64,000 bases of DNA from Aldehydirespirator sp965221215 (GTDB taxonomy: Bacteria; Actinomycetota; Acidimicrobiia; Acidimicrobiales; Aldehydirespiratoraceae): NCBI GenBank assembly GCA_965221215.1, contig OZ244872.1:372001-436000 (forward strand). The letters run 5' to 3'. The notes under the pieces were generated by a model. It had not been told where the DNA came from, ran no database searches, and worked only from the letters and a program-made list of their open reading frames with translations. The position numbers and the translations under genes were made by a program. Below, one piece after another: positions 6,928 to 17,125 of this stretch; position 1 is the first letter of the stretch; each line of letters opens with the position of its first letter.

Positions 6928-8481
6928 TCAGTGGGCGAGCAGTGCACTGATTGTTTCAGGGCGGTGGCGCAGGGTTTCGACGAGCTGGTCGAAGGTCATC
7001 TCCTTGCGGTTCAGCAGGGGTTGCAGGCGGTCCTCGACGGTGTTGGCACAGGTCAGGTAGTGGACCCGAACTGGCTTGGTCTGCCCGATCCGCACCACCC
7101 GGTCGACCGCTTGAGAGTTGGTTGACGGGTTCCACCAGCGGTTCACGAAGATCACTCGGTTGGCTTCGGTGAGGGTCAGGCCCTCACTGGCGACCCGGGT
7201 GGAGGCCAGCAGCGCCCAGCAGTCCGACTGCGTCTTGAACCGCTCGACCGATCGCTTGCGGTTGTCGAGCGACTGTTCGCCGGTCAGCACGGCGGCAATG
7301 TTGCCGTGCCTTGCCGTGAGCCGTTGCTGCAGTTGCCGCAGTGGATCGAGCATGTACGAGAAGACCACGGTCTTGCATCCTTCCGCCATCGCGGTCTCGA
7401 CGAGTTCGACGGTCCTGTCGATCTTCGAGCTCTCACCAGACTCGGGATCCATATCGCATATGGACCGCAGCGTGTTGAACAGCGCCAGGTAGCTCTCTTC
7501 GGAGCGCCGACCGACCGAGGCGAGGGCGCGGTTGTAGGCCTCTCGTTGCGCGGGATGGAGGTCGACCGTCTCGATGTGCTCGGCCGCAGCCGGGATCTCC
7601 GGCAGCACCGATTCCTTGGTGCGGCGCAGCAGGTAGGGACGGACCCGGGCTCGCAGCGTGTTGATCCCGTGACGGTGGTCGTCGATGGCGAAGCGTCGGG
7701 GTTCCAGCAGCGACAGCAGGCAGGCGAGATCCTGAGCATCTCGCTCCACCGGGGTGCCGGTGAGTGCCCACAGGCGCGGCGCGGCAATACGTCGCATGGC
7801 TTGATGGGCTAGCGACTCGGCCTTGCGAAGCCGGTGCGCCTCGTCGGCAACGATCAGGTCGGGCGGCTGGCCCTCCAGGTTGTCCCAGAGGCCGCGAAGA
7901 TCCTCGTAACTGGCGAGGAGCAGGTGCGCCCGCGCCACCGCGCCCCGCCAATGAGCGGGTGTGAAGGAGCGCTTGGTGAACTCCAACCGGTGAGTGATCA
8001 ACTCGGGGGCCCACTTATCCGCTTCGGCGAGCCAGTTCGCGAGCAGCGTCCGGGGCGCGATAATGAGGCACGACTCGATTCGGCCGTAGCGGTACAGGCG
8101 CCGAACGGCGGCGATGACCTGGATGGTCTTGCCCAGCCCCATGTCGTCGGCGAGGATCGCCTTGTCGTGTCGCAGCAGCCAGGCGACGCCCTGCCGCTGG
8201 AAGGAATAGAGGTCGTCCTTGACCCCTGGTGGCAGGAGAAGGGGCAGTACCCGCCGTAACCGCCGATCACAGGAGCGTTCAAAGCCGGGCCGGGGGTCGA
8301 ACTTCCACGACAAGCCCTCTGGGTCCGCACGCGCCAACTGTCGGGCAACCGCAGAATTGTTTGCGACGAGCCAGTCTGCCGCCGCGCGTTCGCGCTTGGA
8401 GGAGCGACGCTCGATCCGAAGAATAAATTGGCTGCCAGCTACGTCAGCCGCGACACGCCCCGCGATGGACATGGCGTTCAT
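6928..8481 (-). CDS. SNF2-family helicase/translocase, last gene of the phosphorothioation block
   Basis: A 517-residue compact SNF2-like ATPase with little beyond the motor. Motif Ia/Walker A is ADDMGLGKTIQ (about residues 111-121), motif II is DEAH (VADEAHRLRK), motif III is LTGTPVE, and the C-terminal RecA lobe ends with VDRVVRIGQTKPV (motif VI). A double-strand DNA translocase of this type could move along DNA to license modification or interference. It is the most distal gene of the minus-strand series running from sspA, 86 nt after the DGQHR gene. No nuclease or target-recognition domain is visible. SNF2-like genes occur in several defence systems, so the specific role here is inferred from context. 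Confidence 0.85.
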   Translation of the reverse strand: MNAMSIAGRVAADVAGSQFILRIERRSSKRERAAADWLVANNSAVARQLARADPEGLSWKFDPRPGFERSCDRRLRRVLPLLLPPGVKDDLYSFQRQGVAWLLRHDKAILADDMGLGKTIQVIAAVRRLYRYGRIESCLIIAPRTLLANWLAEADKWAPELITHRLEFTKRSFTPAHWRGAVARAHLLLASYEDLRGLWDNLEGQPPDLIVADEAHRLRKAESLAHQAMRRIAAPRLWALTGTPVERDAQDLACLLSLLEPRRFAIDDHRHGINTLRARVRPYLLRRTKESVLPEIPAAAEHIETVDLHPAQREAYNRALASVGRRSEESYLALFNTLRSICDMDPESGESSKIDRTVELVETAMAEGCKTVVFSYMLDPLRQLQQRLTARHGNIAAVLTGEQSLDNRKRSVERFKTQSDCWALLASTRVASEGLTLTEANRVIFVNRWWNPSTNSQAVDRVVRIGQTKPVRVHYLTCANTVEDRLQPLLNRKEMTFDQLVETLRHRPETISALLAH

Positions 8482-8567
8482 GGACCAGCCGTCGGTACCG
8501 CTGAACCCCGGATCGTCACCGGACGGGCCATATCGAGCAACCGCTCAGCGAGACGTACGAACGGTCC

Positions 8568-9968
8568 TCAGTTCACTATCCCGTCCTCGATCTCTCGCCA
8601 CATCTCGTCTACGTCGCCCGCAGCGTCTAGAGGAAGACGGCCCTGCCATGTATCCCGCAGTCCTGAAGGCCCTGAGACCTCTTCCTCTGGCAGCTTGTCA
8701 AGCCCGAGCTGCCATCGAACGACTCTCTCAGCCACGCGCATTCGCGGCTTGCGGTCCTCGTTGACAATTCGCCAGTTCCCGTCGTCTCCCGACTGCACCA
8801 GAAGCAGGTGGCGCCACGGCGGGCGGTGCGCGTTCCATACGATCCTGCTCAGGGGACTGAGAGCTTGACAAGCGTGGTCTGCCGTCAGACCCGATGTCTC
8901 GTCGGCATTGCTTGCAAGCGCTCCGTCCAGAAGTTCCTGAGCGAGATGTACAAGCAGTTCCTGACCGATGGGCCAGAACAGGACATTGTCCTCTCCGGGC
9001 TCGTCTGATACCTGCGGATTGTGGACACGCATGCGGCTTGGATCTTTGCGGAGGACCGGCAGCGCGTCGATAATGGCATTCCAGCGGCTGAAGAGTTCTT
9101 CTGCGAGAGCGTCGATCTCATCCTCATCAGGACGGAAGCGCCTGTACTCGCGGAACTTCTCGAAGGTCTTGCCCCAACCGTCGTTGCGCCGTTGAGGCGT
9201 ATTCAGCAGCGCGCAATTCAGTTCGTACAGAGTCTCGAGGCTGGTCCAATGATTCGATCCGGGACCTATATTCTTGCCAGCCTGCATCTTGATTCTGCTA
9301 GACGCGAACTGATCGCCAGCAGATTTGAAGAAGTCGTGCTCAGATACAAGTCGTCGAGTGATGATGGCAAGTGCATCGTCTTCATCCATGACGATGCTGT
9401 CGAATTGCGACATCGGCTTGGCGTAGCGGTTCAGATGTCCAAAAAGACGACGGTAGCGTATCAGGAAGTCCTCGTATTCTTCAAGTTGGTTGGGTGTCAC
9501 GAGGATGACAGAGATCTCTTCGCTCCAAAATTCCTCCGGGGCGTTGTTCACCGTAGGGTTCTCAACTAGTTCTCGAATCGCAGAAAGTCGATGCTGACCG
9601 TCAAGAGCGTAGTATTTCTCCTCGTCATTGAATGTGAGCACACCAAAGGAATTGGCGAGCTTTCTGTCGCTGGCAATTATGTTGAACTCCTTGGCCTCCA
9701 TCACTACCGGGTGCCATTGGGGTTCACCTCCGAGAACTGCGACCACTATCGATGAGAAGAACCGGTCGTTCTGTTTGGCGAGATAGCTGGTGATCTGCTT
9801 CTTGGCGCGTGATTCGTTCAACTGCCGTTGGATGGCTTTGGAGAGCAGGGTGGCCTCATGGATCTCACTGGCGAATTTGACATTCTTTGAGAGTTCTCTC
9901 ATGGACATTCTCACCATGTAGTACTCCCAACGTCCCATTTGCGCCCTTATGGCGGGGTATAGTTGCAT
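8568..9968 (-). CDS. DGQHR-domain protein (DndB-like)
   Basis: A 466-residue protein with the signature ALDGQHRLSAIREL at residues 121-134. DGQHR proteins include DndB, the transcriptional regulator of DNA phosphorothioation genes, and related proteins in DNA-modification islands. The ATG at 9968 was chosen because GGAGG precedes it by 6 nt; the frame is open further upstream but lacks support. It follows the GIY-YIG gene by 28 nt. A regulatory or substrate-sensing role over the modification genes is likely by analogy. A catalytic role has not been shown for the family as far as I know. Its codon usage is more AT-rich than that of neighbouring genes, suggesting separate acquisition. Confidence 0.82.
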   Translation of the reverse strand: MQLYPAIRAQMGRWEYYMVRMSMRELSKNVKFASEIHEATLLSKAIQRQLNESRAKKQITSYLAKQNDRFFSSIVVAVLGGEPQWHPVVMEAKEFNIIASDRKLANSFGVLTFNDEEKYYALDGQHRLSAIRELVENPTVNNAPEEFWSEEISVILVTPNQLEEYEDFLIRYRRLFGHLNRYAKPMSQFDSIVMDEDDALAIITRRLVSEHDFFKSAGDQFASSRIKMQAGKNIGPGSNHWTSLETLYELNCALLNTPQRRNDGWGKTFEKFREYRRFRPDEDEIDALAEELFSRWNAIIDALPVLRKDPSRMRVHNPQVSDEPGEDNVLFWPIGQELLVHLAQELLDGALASNADETSGLTADHACQALSPLSRIVWNAHRPPWRHLLLVQSGDDGNWRIVNEDRKPRMRVAERVVRWQLGLDKLPEEEVSGPSGLRDTWQGRLPLDAAGDVDEMWREIEDGIVN

Positions 9969-9996
9969 CAGATTCCTCCGATCGGGTTGGCTGTGG

Positions 9997-10479
9997 CTAT
10001 TGGCCGACCGAGTGGGCCTCTGCCAGGCGGGCAGTGATCGGTCGTGCGTGCGGGATGTTGCGGTTTGCTGGAGGGGAGAGAGCATTCACCAACGCCTCTT
10101 CCACGTTGCTCAGCCAAACGTCAGGTTCGTCAGCGGCTGTGGGTGGAACGACTGCGAAGGCATAGCGAAGATCTCCGAAGGTCCGTCGCGAGATCTTGAT
10201 GAGTGGATTGCTCGGCGACTCGGATGCATGCTGCATGAAGCGTCGCCTCAAGCTGTTGGACCGTCCGACGTAGATGACATTGGAGATGCCATCCGGCAGT
10301 CGGTAATGCACGGAAACATGTTTGCTGTCAGTCATCAGCAGGTAGATGCCTGCTGTGGTCGGGACGGAGTCTTGGTCGAGCTTGCGCAGCCTCATAGATC
10401 GCCACGTCACACGCGAGAGAAGTTCGGCTAGCCGTGTCCAGTCACTTTCGCTTAGCGACCAGCCTTCGAGGCGGGTCAC
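9997..10479 (-). CDS. GIY-YIG nuclease-domain protein
   Basis: A 160-residue protein with a single GIY-YIG nuclease fold: AGIYLLM (GIY at 44-46), then IYVGRSNSLRRRFMQHA (YVG at 70-72, with the catalytic arginine region at 73-80), and a conserved glutamate in VEEALVNAL. The second motif is YVG instead of YIG, a common variant. The GTG start overlaps the stop of the upstream sigma-like gene (GTGA), so translation is coupled. As a stand-alone nuclease in a modification operon it is a candidate effector that cleaves or nicks DNA. The reported Ssp effectors (SspE, SspFGH) are not obviously related to it. Confidence 0.8.
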   Translation of the reverse strand: MTRLEGWSLSESDWTRLAELLSRVTWRSMRLRKLDQDSVPTTAGIYLLMTDSKHVSVHYRLPDGISNVIYVGRSNSLRRRFMQHASESPSNPLIKISRRTFGDLRYAFAVVPPTAADEPDVWLSNVEEALVNALSPPANRNIPHARPITARLAEAHSVGQ

Positions 10480-12686
10480 GATTCGAATACCTCGCGACGA
10501 TCGTGGCTCTGGTCCTGTTCTCTGGAGTCGGTGGTTTCGGGAGCCGCGGTCCGAAATGACCCATGAAGCGGATCGGCTGTACGAACTCCCCCGAAGGGTT
10601 GGCAGGTGCCCGTCTGCGGAGCCTGCCAACTTGGCGAGGGGTGGAGATGCGCTGTGGCAGTCGTTGAACGCGAGACGTCGCCGCTGTGGGCGAACTCTAC
10701 GGCACCGGGACCGTGGATGATCAGGCTCATGGTGGCCCCGTCGTGGGCTTGAAGGCTTGCGAGGGCTTGGCTGAGGCGGCCGATTTCGGGGCCGTGCATG
10801 GAGGTCTTGCGCCAGATGATGGAGATGTTCTGGCATCCCGCTGGTGATCGCACTGCCGCGCTGGACCGGCCGCCGAATTGGCAGCCGAGCGCGGCGGCGA
10901 TCTCTGGGGGCACGCCGTGGAGGCTGTAGCCGTCGAGGTGCCGTGAGGCGACCTCGAAGGTCCAGTACGGCCTGCCTTCGCGGTCGCGGCCGCTGACTAC
11001 ATCGTCAAGGTGACCGATTTGGATGTCGGCTTCGGCCGCTTCTGCCACCCATCCGTGCTCCACTCGGAAGGCGGGGGTGTTCAGGTAGGCCCACACGCTT
11101 GTTTCACTGACGCCGAAGAGGCGGGGGAGCTCGTCGAGCACGCGGTTCAGCCGGGTCGAGCCGCCGTCCTCGTTGATGCGCTGGACGATCTCGGCTGGTA
11201 TTCCCTCGTAGACATCGTCGATCCAGTCGCGCAGACCCCAACGGTGCTTGTCGGCGCGGGCCACCGAGTCGATGTTCGACAGCGCGCCCGCGACCTGTTG
11301 TTCGGTCAGGCTGGATTCTTCAGCGATTTGCGCCTTGGTTGCCGATGTGCCGATCTTCAACAGAGCGGCCTTGACGCGGGCTCGAGCGGTGACTCGCGGC
11401 ACAATGTGATCGGACAGGAAGTGCCATCCGATCCAGCCAACAAGGGCGGTCCAGTGGTCGTGCAACTCGGGATCGAGCCTTCCGCGCAATTCGTCGGCAT
11501 CAATCAGGCCGGCATCGTCGAGGAGGGTTCCGGCGCCGTCCTTGAGGGTCTCGGCCGCATGGGCGGCTGCTCCGTTTAGGCAGATGCCGTTGCGACACTC
11601 GTAATCGAGCCGGGCGAATAAGAGGCGGCGAGCGGCCTCCAGAGCCAGCGGCTCGTCCGGGGATTCGGGCAGGAGAGCCACGACCTGGTTCTCGATCTCC
11701 GTCTCGGTGGTCACCGGGCCGAGACGTTGCGCCGCCACCAGCGCCAGGAGTCCGAGGGTCGGGCCGCAGGTGCCGGCGAGTTGCGCTCTGGCCTTTCGGT
11801 CGAGCTGCCGCATCCGCTCGCGCGACAGGCCAGCCGTAGCAGCAAGCTGTTCGAGCGTCTTCGGTTCGCTGGCGACCGCACGCTCGACTGCGACGAGTCG
11901 CTGCACCTCAGGCATGCTCTCCAAGCACGCTTGAACGGAGCTGACCGCTCGGCCCGACAGTGATGAGTCGGGTGCTTCCAGGGGAGCCTCGTCCAGAGCG
12001 GCATCGGCCCCTGCCGCCGCTACCAGGTCCGATAGATCGAGCCTGAGCAGGTCGCCGAGTGTGGAGGCCCCGCGGAACTCCTGGGCAGCTGCGGCGATGA
12101 GATTCCAAGCATCGGCGTGGGGCGCCGACGGCTCCCCCTGGCCATCGGGCCGCGGCTGCTCGGTCGCCTTGGCGGAATCGAGGCCCTGCGACAAGTCCCT
12201 GCCGGGGTGGATGCCGTGTAGGGCCGCGACCTCAAGCACGCACATCAGATCCAAAAGCGACGTGATTCCGAAATTAGGCAATCGCATCAACATTCCAACG
12301 GTGCCCCCCGAGCCGGCGGAGTGTCCGCGCCGGAGGCAGTTGCGAGTGCGGATCTTGAGCGGCAGGTCGTCGAGTTGCTGGGGTTCGACTCCGGCATCCA
12401 GGACTTGAAGATGCTCGGGCGGCATGAGCGCCTGAGCGAGGTTGCGGAGCGCCCAACTCGCGTCCGTCTCGAGGGGGCCTCCGTAGAAGTCCCAGAAGCG
12501 CTCAAGGTCGCGGACCCGCTGGACTCTGGGGTAGACCTTCGTGAACCCCTGCGGCAACCGCTCCTCTCCGTGCGTCGTGAGGTACCAGGTGGGCAGCAAC
12601 GGGGTCGGTGCCCGGCCCCAAGGTGCCGGAGCGTCCCAATCAACCGAGGGCGGGTCAGAGGTTCGGGCCGGAGCGGGGCTGGTCAT
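10476..12686 (-). CDS. Defence-operon protein with RNA polymerase alpha-CTD-like and sigma-region-4-like domains
   Basis: A 736-residue protein of unusual make-up. At about residues 100-155, LDDLPLKIRTRNCLRRG followed by LMRLPNFGITSLLDL strongly resembles the two helix-hairpin-helix motifs of the RNA polymerase alpha C-terminal domain. Near residues 300-330, KTLEQLAATAGLSRERMRQL is a sigma-70 region 4.2-type helix-turn-helix. Further on are winged-helix-like segments (TSATKAQIAEESSLTEQQVAGAL and VLDELPRLFGVSETSVWAYL). No polymerase-core-binding region 2 is seen, so it is not an ordinary sigma factor. It overlaps sspD by 4 nt (ATGA) and the GIY-YIG gene by 4 nt. It may regulate the locus or recognise DNA or RNA polymerase of invaders. 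Confidence 0.75.
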   Translation of the reverse strand: MTSPAPARTSDPPSVDWDAPAPWGRAPTPLLPTWYLTTHGEERLPQGFTKVYPRVQRVRDLERFWDFYGGPLETDASWALRNLAQALMPPEHLQVLDAGVEPQQLDDLPLKIRTRNCLRRGHSAGSGGTVGMLMRLPNFGITSLLDLMCVLEVAALHGIHPGRDLSQGLDSAKATEQPRPDGQGEPSAPHADAWNLIAAAAQEFRGASTLGDLLRLDLSDLVAAAGADAALDEAPLEAPDSSLSGRAVSSVQACLESMPEVQRLVAVERAVASEPKTLEQLAATAGLSRERMRQLDRKARAQLAGTCGPTLGLLALVAAQRLGPVTTETEIENQVVALLPESPDEPLALEAARRLLFARLDYECRNGICLNGAAAHAAETLKDGAGTLLDDAGLIDADELRGRLDPELHDHWTALVGWIGWHFLSDHIVPRVTARARVKAALLKIGTSATKAQIAEESSLTEQQVAGALSNIDSVARADKHRWGLRDWIDDVYEGIPAEIVQRINEDGGSTRLNRVLDELPRLFGVSETSVWAYLNTPAFRVEHGWVAEAAEADIQIGHLDDVVSGRDREGRPYWTFEVASRHLDGYSLHGVPPEIAAALGCQFGGRSSAAVRSPAGCQNISIIWRKTSMHGPEIGRLSQALASLQAHDGATMSLIIHGPGAVEFAHSGDVSRSTTATAHLHPSPSWQAPQTGTCQPFGGVRTADPLHGSFRTAAPETTDSREQDQSHDRREVFES

Positions 12687-13540
12687 GGGGCGCAGACTGT
12701 GCAGGGTTCGGTGTCGTCTTCTTCGTTGAAGGCGTCGGCTAGGGCTTCTATCAATGGGAGGTTGGCCCTGGTCTTGGTAGTGCGGGACAGGGCGGCCTCG
12801 TGGCGCTCGAGGATCTCCTCGCGGCGGTTGCGCAGCTGCACCAGGGTCTCGCCGCCGGACCAGGTGTACTGGCGGCCTCGCATGGCTCGGTCGCCGAAGT
12901 CGGCGTCGCCGTCCACGCCCGCGTCCTGGAGAACCTTCTGCTCGATGGCCACTGCCCGCTCGAACAACTCCGGGTGGCGCTCCGACAGGCCGATCCACTC
13001 GGCCTTGCGCTGGTAGAAGCAGAAATAGCAGCCTGAGCGGGTCCGCCACTCGTAGTAGGCGGGCAGGCCGATCCCGGCGTCTTCGAGGATCCGCAACACC
13101 CCGGCATGGTCCACCCCGTCCTCCACGAACGGGAACCGAGTGTTGATGTTGGGCTTCGTCGAGACGTAGCCCTTGCGGTTCGACTCGTCGGAGCGGATCG
13201 CCACGTACGACACCGCCGCCTCGTCGCCGATCCACTCCTCGATCGGCTTGATCTTCATGTTCTTGGTGCACCAGCGCATCTGCGGCGACGGCAGCGCACC
13301 CCGGAACACCTCGAACCAGTGGTCGAAGCCCCGTGTGGCGTTCAGCCGCACGATCGGGCGGCCCAGGATCACCTCCAGGCGAGTCAAGTACTCGTAGGTC
13401 TCGGGCAGCTCCGCGCCGGTGTCGCAGAAGAAGTACTCCATTTGCGGCGCCCTATCCCGCATGTAGACGGCCAGCGCGCTGGAGTCCTTGCCGCCGGAGA
13501 TCCCGCAGATATGGCGCACCGCAGCCCCAGACTCAGCCAT
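12683..13540 (-). CDS. sspD: SspD/DndC-like PAPS-reductase-family ATP pyrophosphatase
   Basis: A 285-residue PP-loop protein. SGGKDS at residues 15-20 is the ATP-binding loop used to adenylate the DNA backbone before sulfur insertion. Cysteines C91, C171, C174 and the C-terminal C280/C283 are candidates for iron-sulfur cluster binding, as in DndC. It is shorter than classical DndC and is flanked by DUF4007 and ATPase genes instead of dndD/dndE, which favours SspD. The start overlaps the sspC end by 8 nt and its stop overlaps the sigma-like gene by 4 nt, so the genes are a tightly coupled operon. It acts together with SspA, B and C to put phosphorothioates into DNA. Confidence 0.85.
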   Translation of the reverse strand: MAESGAAVRHICGISGGKDSSALAVYMRDRAPQMEYFFCDTGAELPETYEYLTRLEVILGRPIVRLNATRGFDHWFEVFRGALPSPQMRWCTKNMKIKPIEEWIGDEAAVSYVAIRSDESNRKGYVSTKPNINTRFPFVEDGVDHAGVLRILEDAGIGLPAYYEWRTRSGCYFCFYQRKAEWIGLSERHPELFERAVAIEQKVLQDAGVDGDADFGDRAMRGRQYTWSGGETLVQLRNRREEILERHEAALSRTTKTRANLPLIEALADAFNEEDDTEPCTVCAP

Positions 13541-16500
13541 CGGCGGCCTTCCCGAGGACCGCGGCCACCCCGGTTGCTGATGAGATGGCCGCGGCCGGCT
13601 CGCCCGAGGGCAGCAGGCGCTCGCTCAGCAGCGCTAGAAGGCTCTGCTCGGCTTGCAGGTCCGAGCCGGTTATCGACGCGGTGGCGGCCAGGGCATCGTC
13701 GAGGGCGGCCTCCAACGCGGCGCGTCGGCGGGCGTCTACGCCGACCATGCGGATGTACTCGGTGCCGTCGGGGCGGGTGATCGTCACCCGCAGCGGGTCG
13801 AAGGGGCCGCCGCCGTCGGCGCGCCGGTCAAAATGCAGCGCCACCAGCCGGTGGAACGCGGCCAGGCGCTCGGGCAGCTCCCGGTCGAACCGGCCCCGAT
13901 CCTCGTCGGTCCACTCCGCGGGCGCCTTGCGGGCCACGACGGTGGCCACCGCCGAGATCCAGGCGAGGTCGTCCTCGGCGCTGTCGTTGGCCAAGGCCAG
14001 CACGAAGGCGCGAACCTCGGGGTCGAGCACCTCGCCGTCCAGCGTCGCCGCCTGACCCGACACCGCGGCCCGGCTGCGGACCCCGCAGGCATCGAGCAGC
14101 CGCGCCAGCAGATCCTCCAGCATCCGCTCGAGGCACGACTCCAGCTCGTCGAGCGCCCCTCCGGCCGCCGAGGCGAAAGCGGTGGCCGGCTCGCAGTCCG
14201 GCGCGTCGGCGCCAACGGCTGCGAACCCGAGCGCCTCGGGCAGCGACTCGAACAGCAGCTGGTCGGGCTCCACCGCGGTGGTCAGGGCGTTGCGCACCGC
14301 CCGCGCGCCGGCCGACAGGCGCCGGGTGCGGCGGGTGTGGTTGTCCAGCCGGCTGATGCGCGTCACCAGGCTGCTCACCACCGCCAACACATTCGACACC
14401 CGCTGGGAGCGGCCACCGGTGCGGGCGGTGATCCCGAGCCGTTCCGCCAGTGCCTCGACCACCGTCAGCCGTCCGCCGCTGGTGTTGGCGAAGTGCTTGA
14501 CGTCGAAATGGGCCGGATTGCGGACCATCCGCTCGGAGACTTCCGGCGACAGCACCGGCGTGAACGTGCCGTGCTCGTAGATGGCGACCTCGTCGCGGAA
14601 CGCCAGCAGTCCAGCGGTGATGAACACCGGCACCACCGCGGCCTTCATCCCCACCGGCGGCGACTGCAGGCAGTCACCCACATGGGCGAGGTTGATCCGC
14701 TCGCCGGTGGAGCGCCCGAACTCATCTGCGAGGATCCTCCACGCCGGTTGGAGGCCCGCATCCGACGGCGGGCCGAAAGGCTTCTCCCCGCGCCGATGCA
14801 AACCGGTTCGCAGCAGGAACGACCGGTACATGGCCGTCTCGGGGCCGTGCCCCTCGAAACCCAAGTCATCGAGGCCGGAATCGCCCCGCTCGATCATGGC
14901 CTCGAGCAGCAGGCGCCGCGCCTTGGCCCCCTGCGACGTCAGCTCGCTGCGGTTGAGCATCTCGTTGCCGACCGGCGGCGAATGGCTGTACACGAGGTCG
15001 GCCGCGACCGACACCGGCGAGCTTCCCCGCCCCGGACTCAGCTCGACATACTCTCCGGACTTCGGGCCGTTCAACAGCACCCACCGGCACTCCTGAGAGC
15101 CGAACGTCTCGCAAAGCGCCTGATCCAGGACGCCGCGGGCCTGCGACAGCCGTTCGCTGAGCTCGCGCTGCGCCACCCGATCACCGGCGACCACAGGATC
15201 GTCGAGCAACGATGCCAGCGCCGCCACCTCGCGCCCGGCCTCGTCCAGCGCAGCCACATCGCGGGGGATCGCAGCCACCACCGGCTTGGCGCCCGGACCC
15301 GCGGACTCCGTCGTATGGTCGCCAACCGATGCCAGCGCGGGAAGCTCCGCCTCCGAGGCCGCCACCAGCAGCACCGTGCCGTCGTAGGCGGACGGCGCGG
15401 CCAGCGGTGCAACTTCTTCACCGGCCGCCGCATAGCGCCGCTGGAACACCCGCAGCGTGTCGAACGTGGCGCTGTGGCGAGCGGCCACCAACGGCGTCGG
15501 CTGCTCGATCTCGGCCAGGATCTCCACCAGCGGACGCTGGCTCATGCGCTGGCGAGCCGCGTCGAGGCGCACGCCCATGTCCACGTCGGACCCGTGCCAG
15601 ACCCGATACTCGTCGGCGAAGTCCCGGTAGGTGACGATCCCGGCCCGCTGGAGATCCGCCAACGCCGCATCGACGCGGTGCCCCGCAAGCCCCAACAGAC
15701 GCCGCGACGCCCGAACCGTGCCCGACGTGGACACCAGGTTCAACAGCGCCACCGACTTGGCGGTGCGAGCCTGAGCGGCGCTGAGACCGTGAGCGTCGCG
15801 CAGGCGGGTGGCGATCTCGCTCCACCGGCTCGACTGGCGCGGCGAGGCGATGCTCAACGATCCGCTGCCCACGAAGAAGTCGTAGACCGCTTCGAGTCCC
15901 AGCGACGGCAGTGGGCCGCGGGACGCCAGCTTCGTGGAGTCCAAGAAGGCGACCACCCCCGACGGGTGCGCTCCGGCCAGGAACGAGAACAGGGTGCGCT
16001 CGTGCTGGCCGTGCCGGTTGCACAGCTCTGGCAGCACCAGCGCCGTCAGCGGATGAAGCGGATAGCACGAAGCGACCACCGCGGGATCGGCGAGCTCGGC
16101 CACCCCCAGCGCCGCCATCTCGGATGCGAGGGGCTTGGCCCAGCGGTCGATGCGAGCGCGCAGCGCGCTGTCGGTGACGTCGAACACCGTGCCGATCAGA
16201 GCGCGGGCCTGCGCCGCCGACTCCACGAAGGACACGTCCTCGAAGCGCCCCTGAACCTTCGACCACTCGCGTCGCTGCACGCTGTCGAGACCGCTCAGGC
16301 AATCATCGAACGACAGATGCTGCAGAGTCACCATGAAGATCGGCAGCCCCGCCCCCTGGCCCGCCTCGGCGAGCTGCTGCAGCAGGTAGGGATCGGCGTC
16401 GCTGCCGTCGCGGATCGCTTCGAGGTTCTTGCCGAACTCGTCGATCACCAACAGCAGCGGCGACTCCGCCGCGATCCGACGGGCGGTAGCCACGAGGCTC

Positions 16501-17088
16501 GACGGCGACAAGCCCGAGGAGTGCTCCCCGCGGTTGGTGCCGTCGATCAGCTCAGAGTCGTCGACACCCTGATCTGGCGGGGGGGGGGGGTGCGCTTTCG
16601 CGGCGGGCTGCTGAGGCGAGGGCCCGCTCGACGGTGCGGGTCAGCGGCTCGCGCCGCGCGGTCACGAATCCCCGTGCGAAGCCGCGCTCGGCGGTGCCGT
16701 AGCGCCGGTGGGCGCGCTCGATCTGCTCGGCTGCTTCGGGCGCCGTAGCCGCGATGAGCTTGAGGGCTCGGTCGCGCACCTCGCATGCGCCTCCGAAAGC
16801 GGCATCTAGCAGCAGAGCCAGAGACGATTTGCCCGACCCGTAGGGGCCCGTCACCGACCATGCTCCGCCCGCGGCACCGAGCGCGGCGGCAGCGGCAACA
16901 CGCTCGACCATGTCGGTGGCCCGCGTCGTCAACACGTAGCCGTCGAGCGGCTCGGGGCGAGCGCGGTCGCGTTCGAGATTCGCCGAACGGGCGAAGCGGC
17001 CCCTGACCGCGATTGCGTCCGAGAGGACCGTCATCGGGCCGCGGATCCCTGCGGCGCGCAGTGCGCGCTCCGCAACGGCACGCGCCAC
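13533..17088 (-). CDS. sspC: SspC-like large P-loop ATPase, interrupted by frameshift at a 12-nt C tract
   Basis: A protein of about 1180 residues read in two frames. The 5' part (17088 to 16552) carries the N-terminal GRFARSANLERD segment and Walker A GPYGSGKSS (residues 81-89). The 3' part (read down to 13533) carries Walker B LLLVIDEFGKNLE and the large remaining ATPase body. The switch falls in the run of 12 C on the coding strand (16590-16579). Deleting one base, or adding two, fuses the frames and gives a normal ATPase. As written, translation stops at 16552 after about 178 residues, leaving only Walker A. SspC is the ATPase component of SspBCD. ATG at 17034 is an alternative start. The second frame can restart at a TTG (16511), but that product would lack the nucleotide-binding loop. 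Confidence 0.8.
16579..16590 (-). repeat. Poly-C12 (plus-strand G12) tract inside sspC
   Basis: Twelve consecutive G on the plus strand are the longest homopolymer I noticed in the window. The tract joins the two sspC frames: 11 or 14 bases would give one continuous ORF, and 12 gives a premature stop. It is either a phase-variable contingency tract or an assembly error. Confidence 0.85.
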
Positions 17089-17125
17089 GACGCGGCGGCA
17101 CGGCAGTGCAGGGTCGGCACTCTCA

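Noticed and set aside
13653..16748. Very long open frame (about 1031 codons) on the plus strand opposite sspC
   Set aside because: It is the antisense of a GC-rich coding gene, is rich in Arg, Gly and His, has no recognisable domain, and the minus-strand frames carry clear ATPase motifs.
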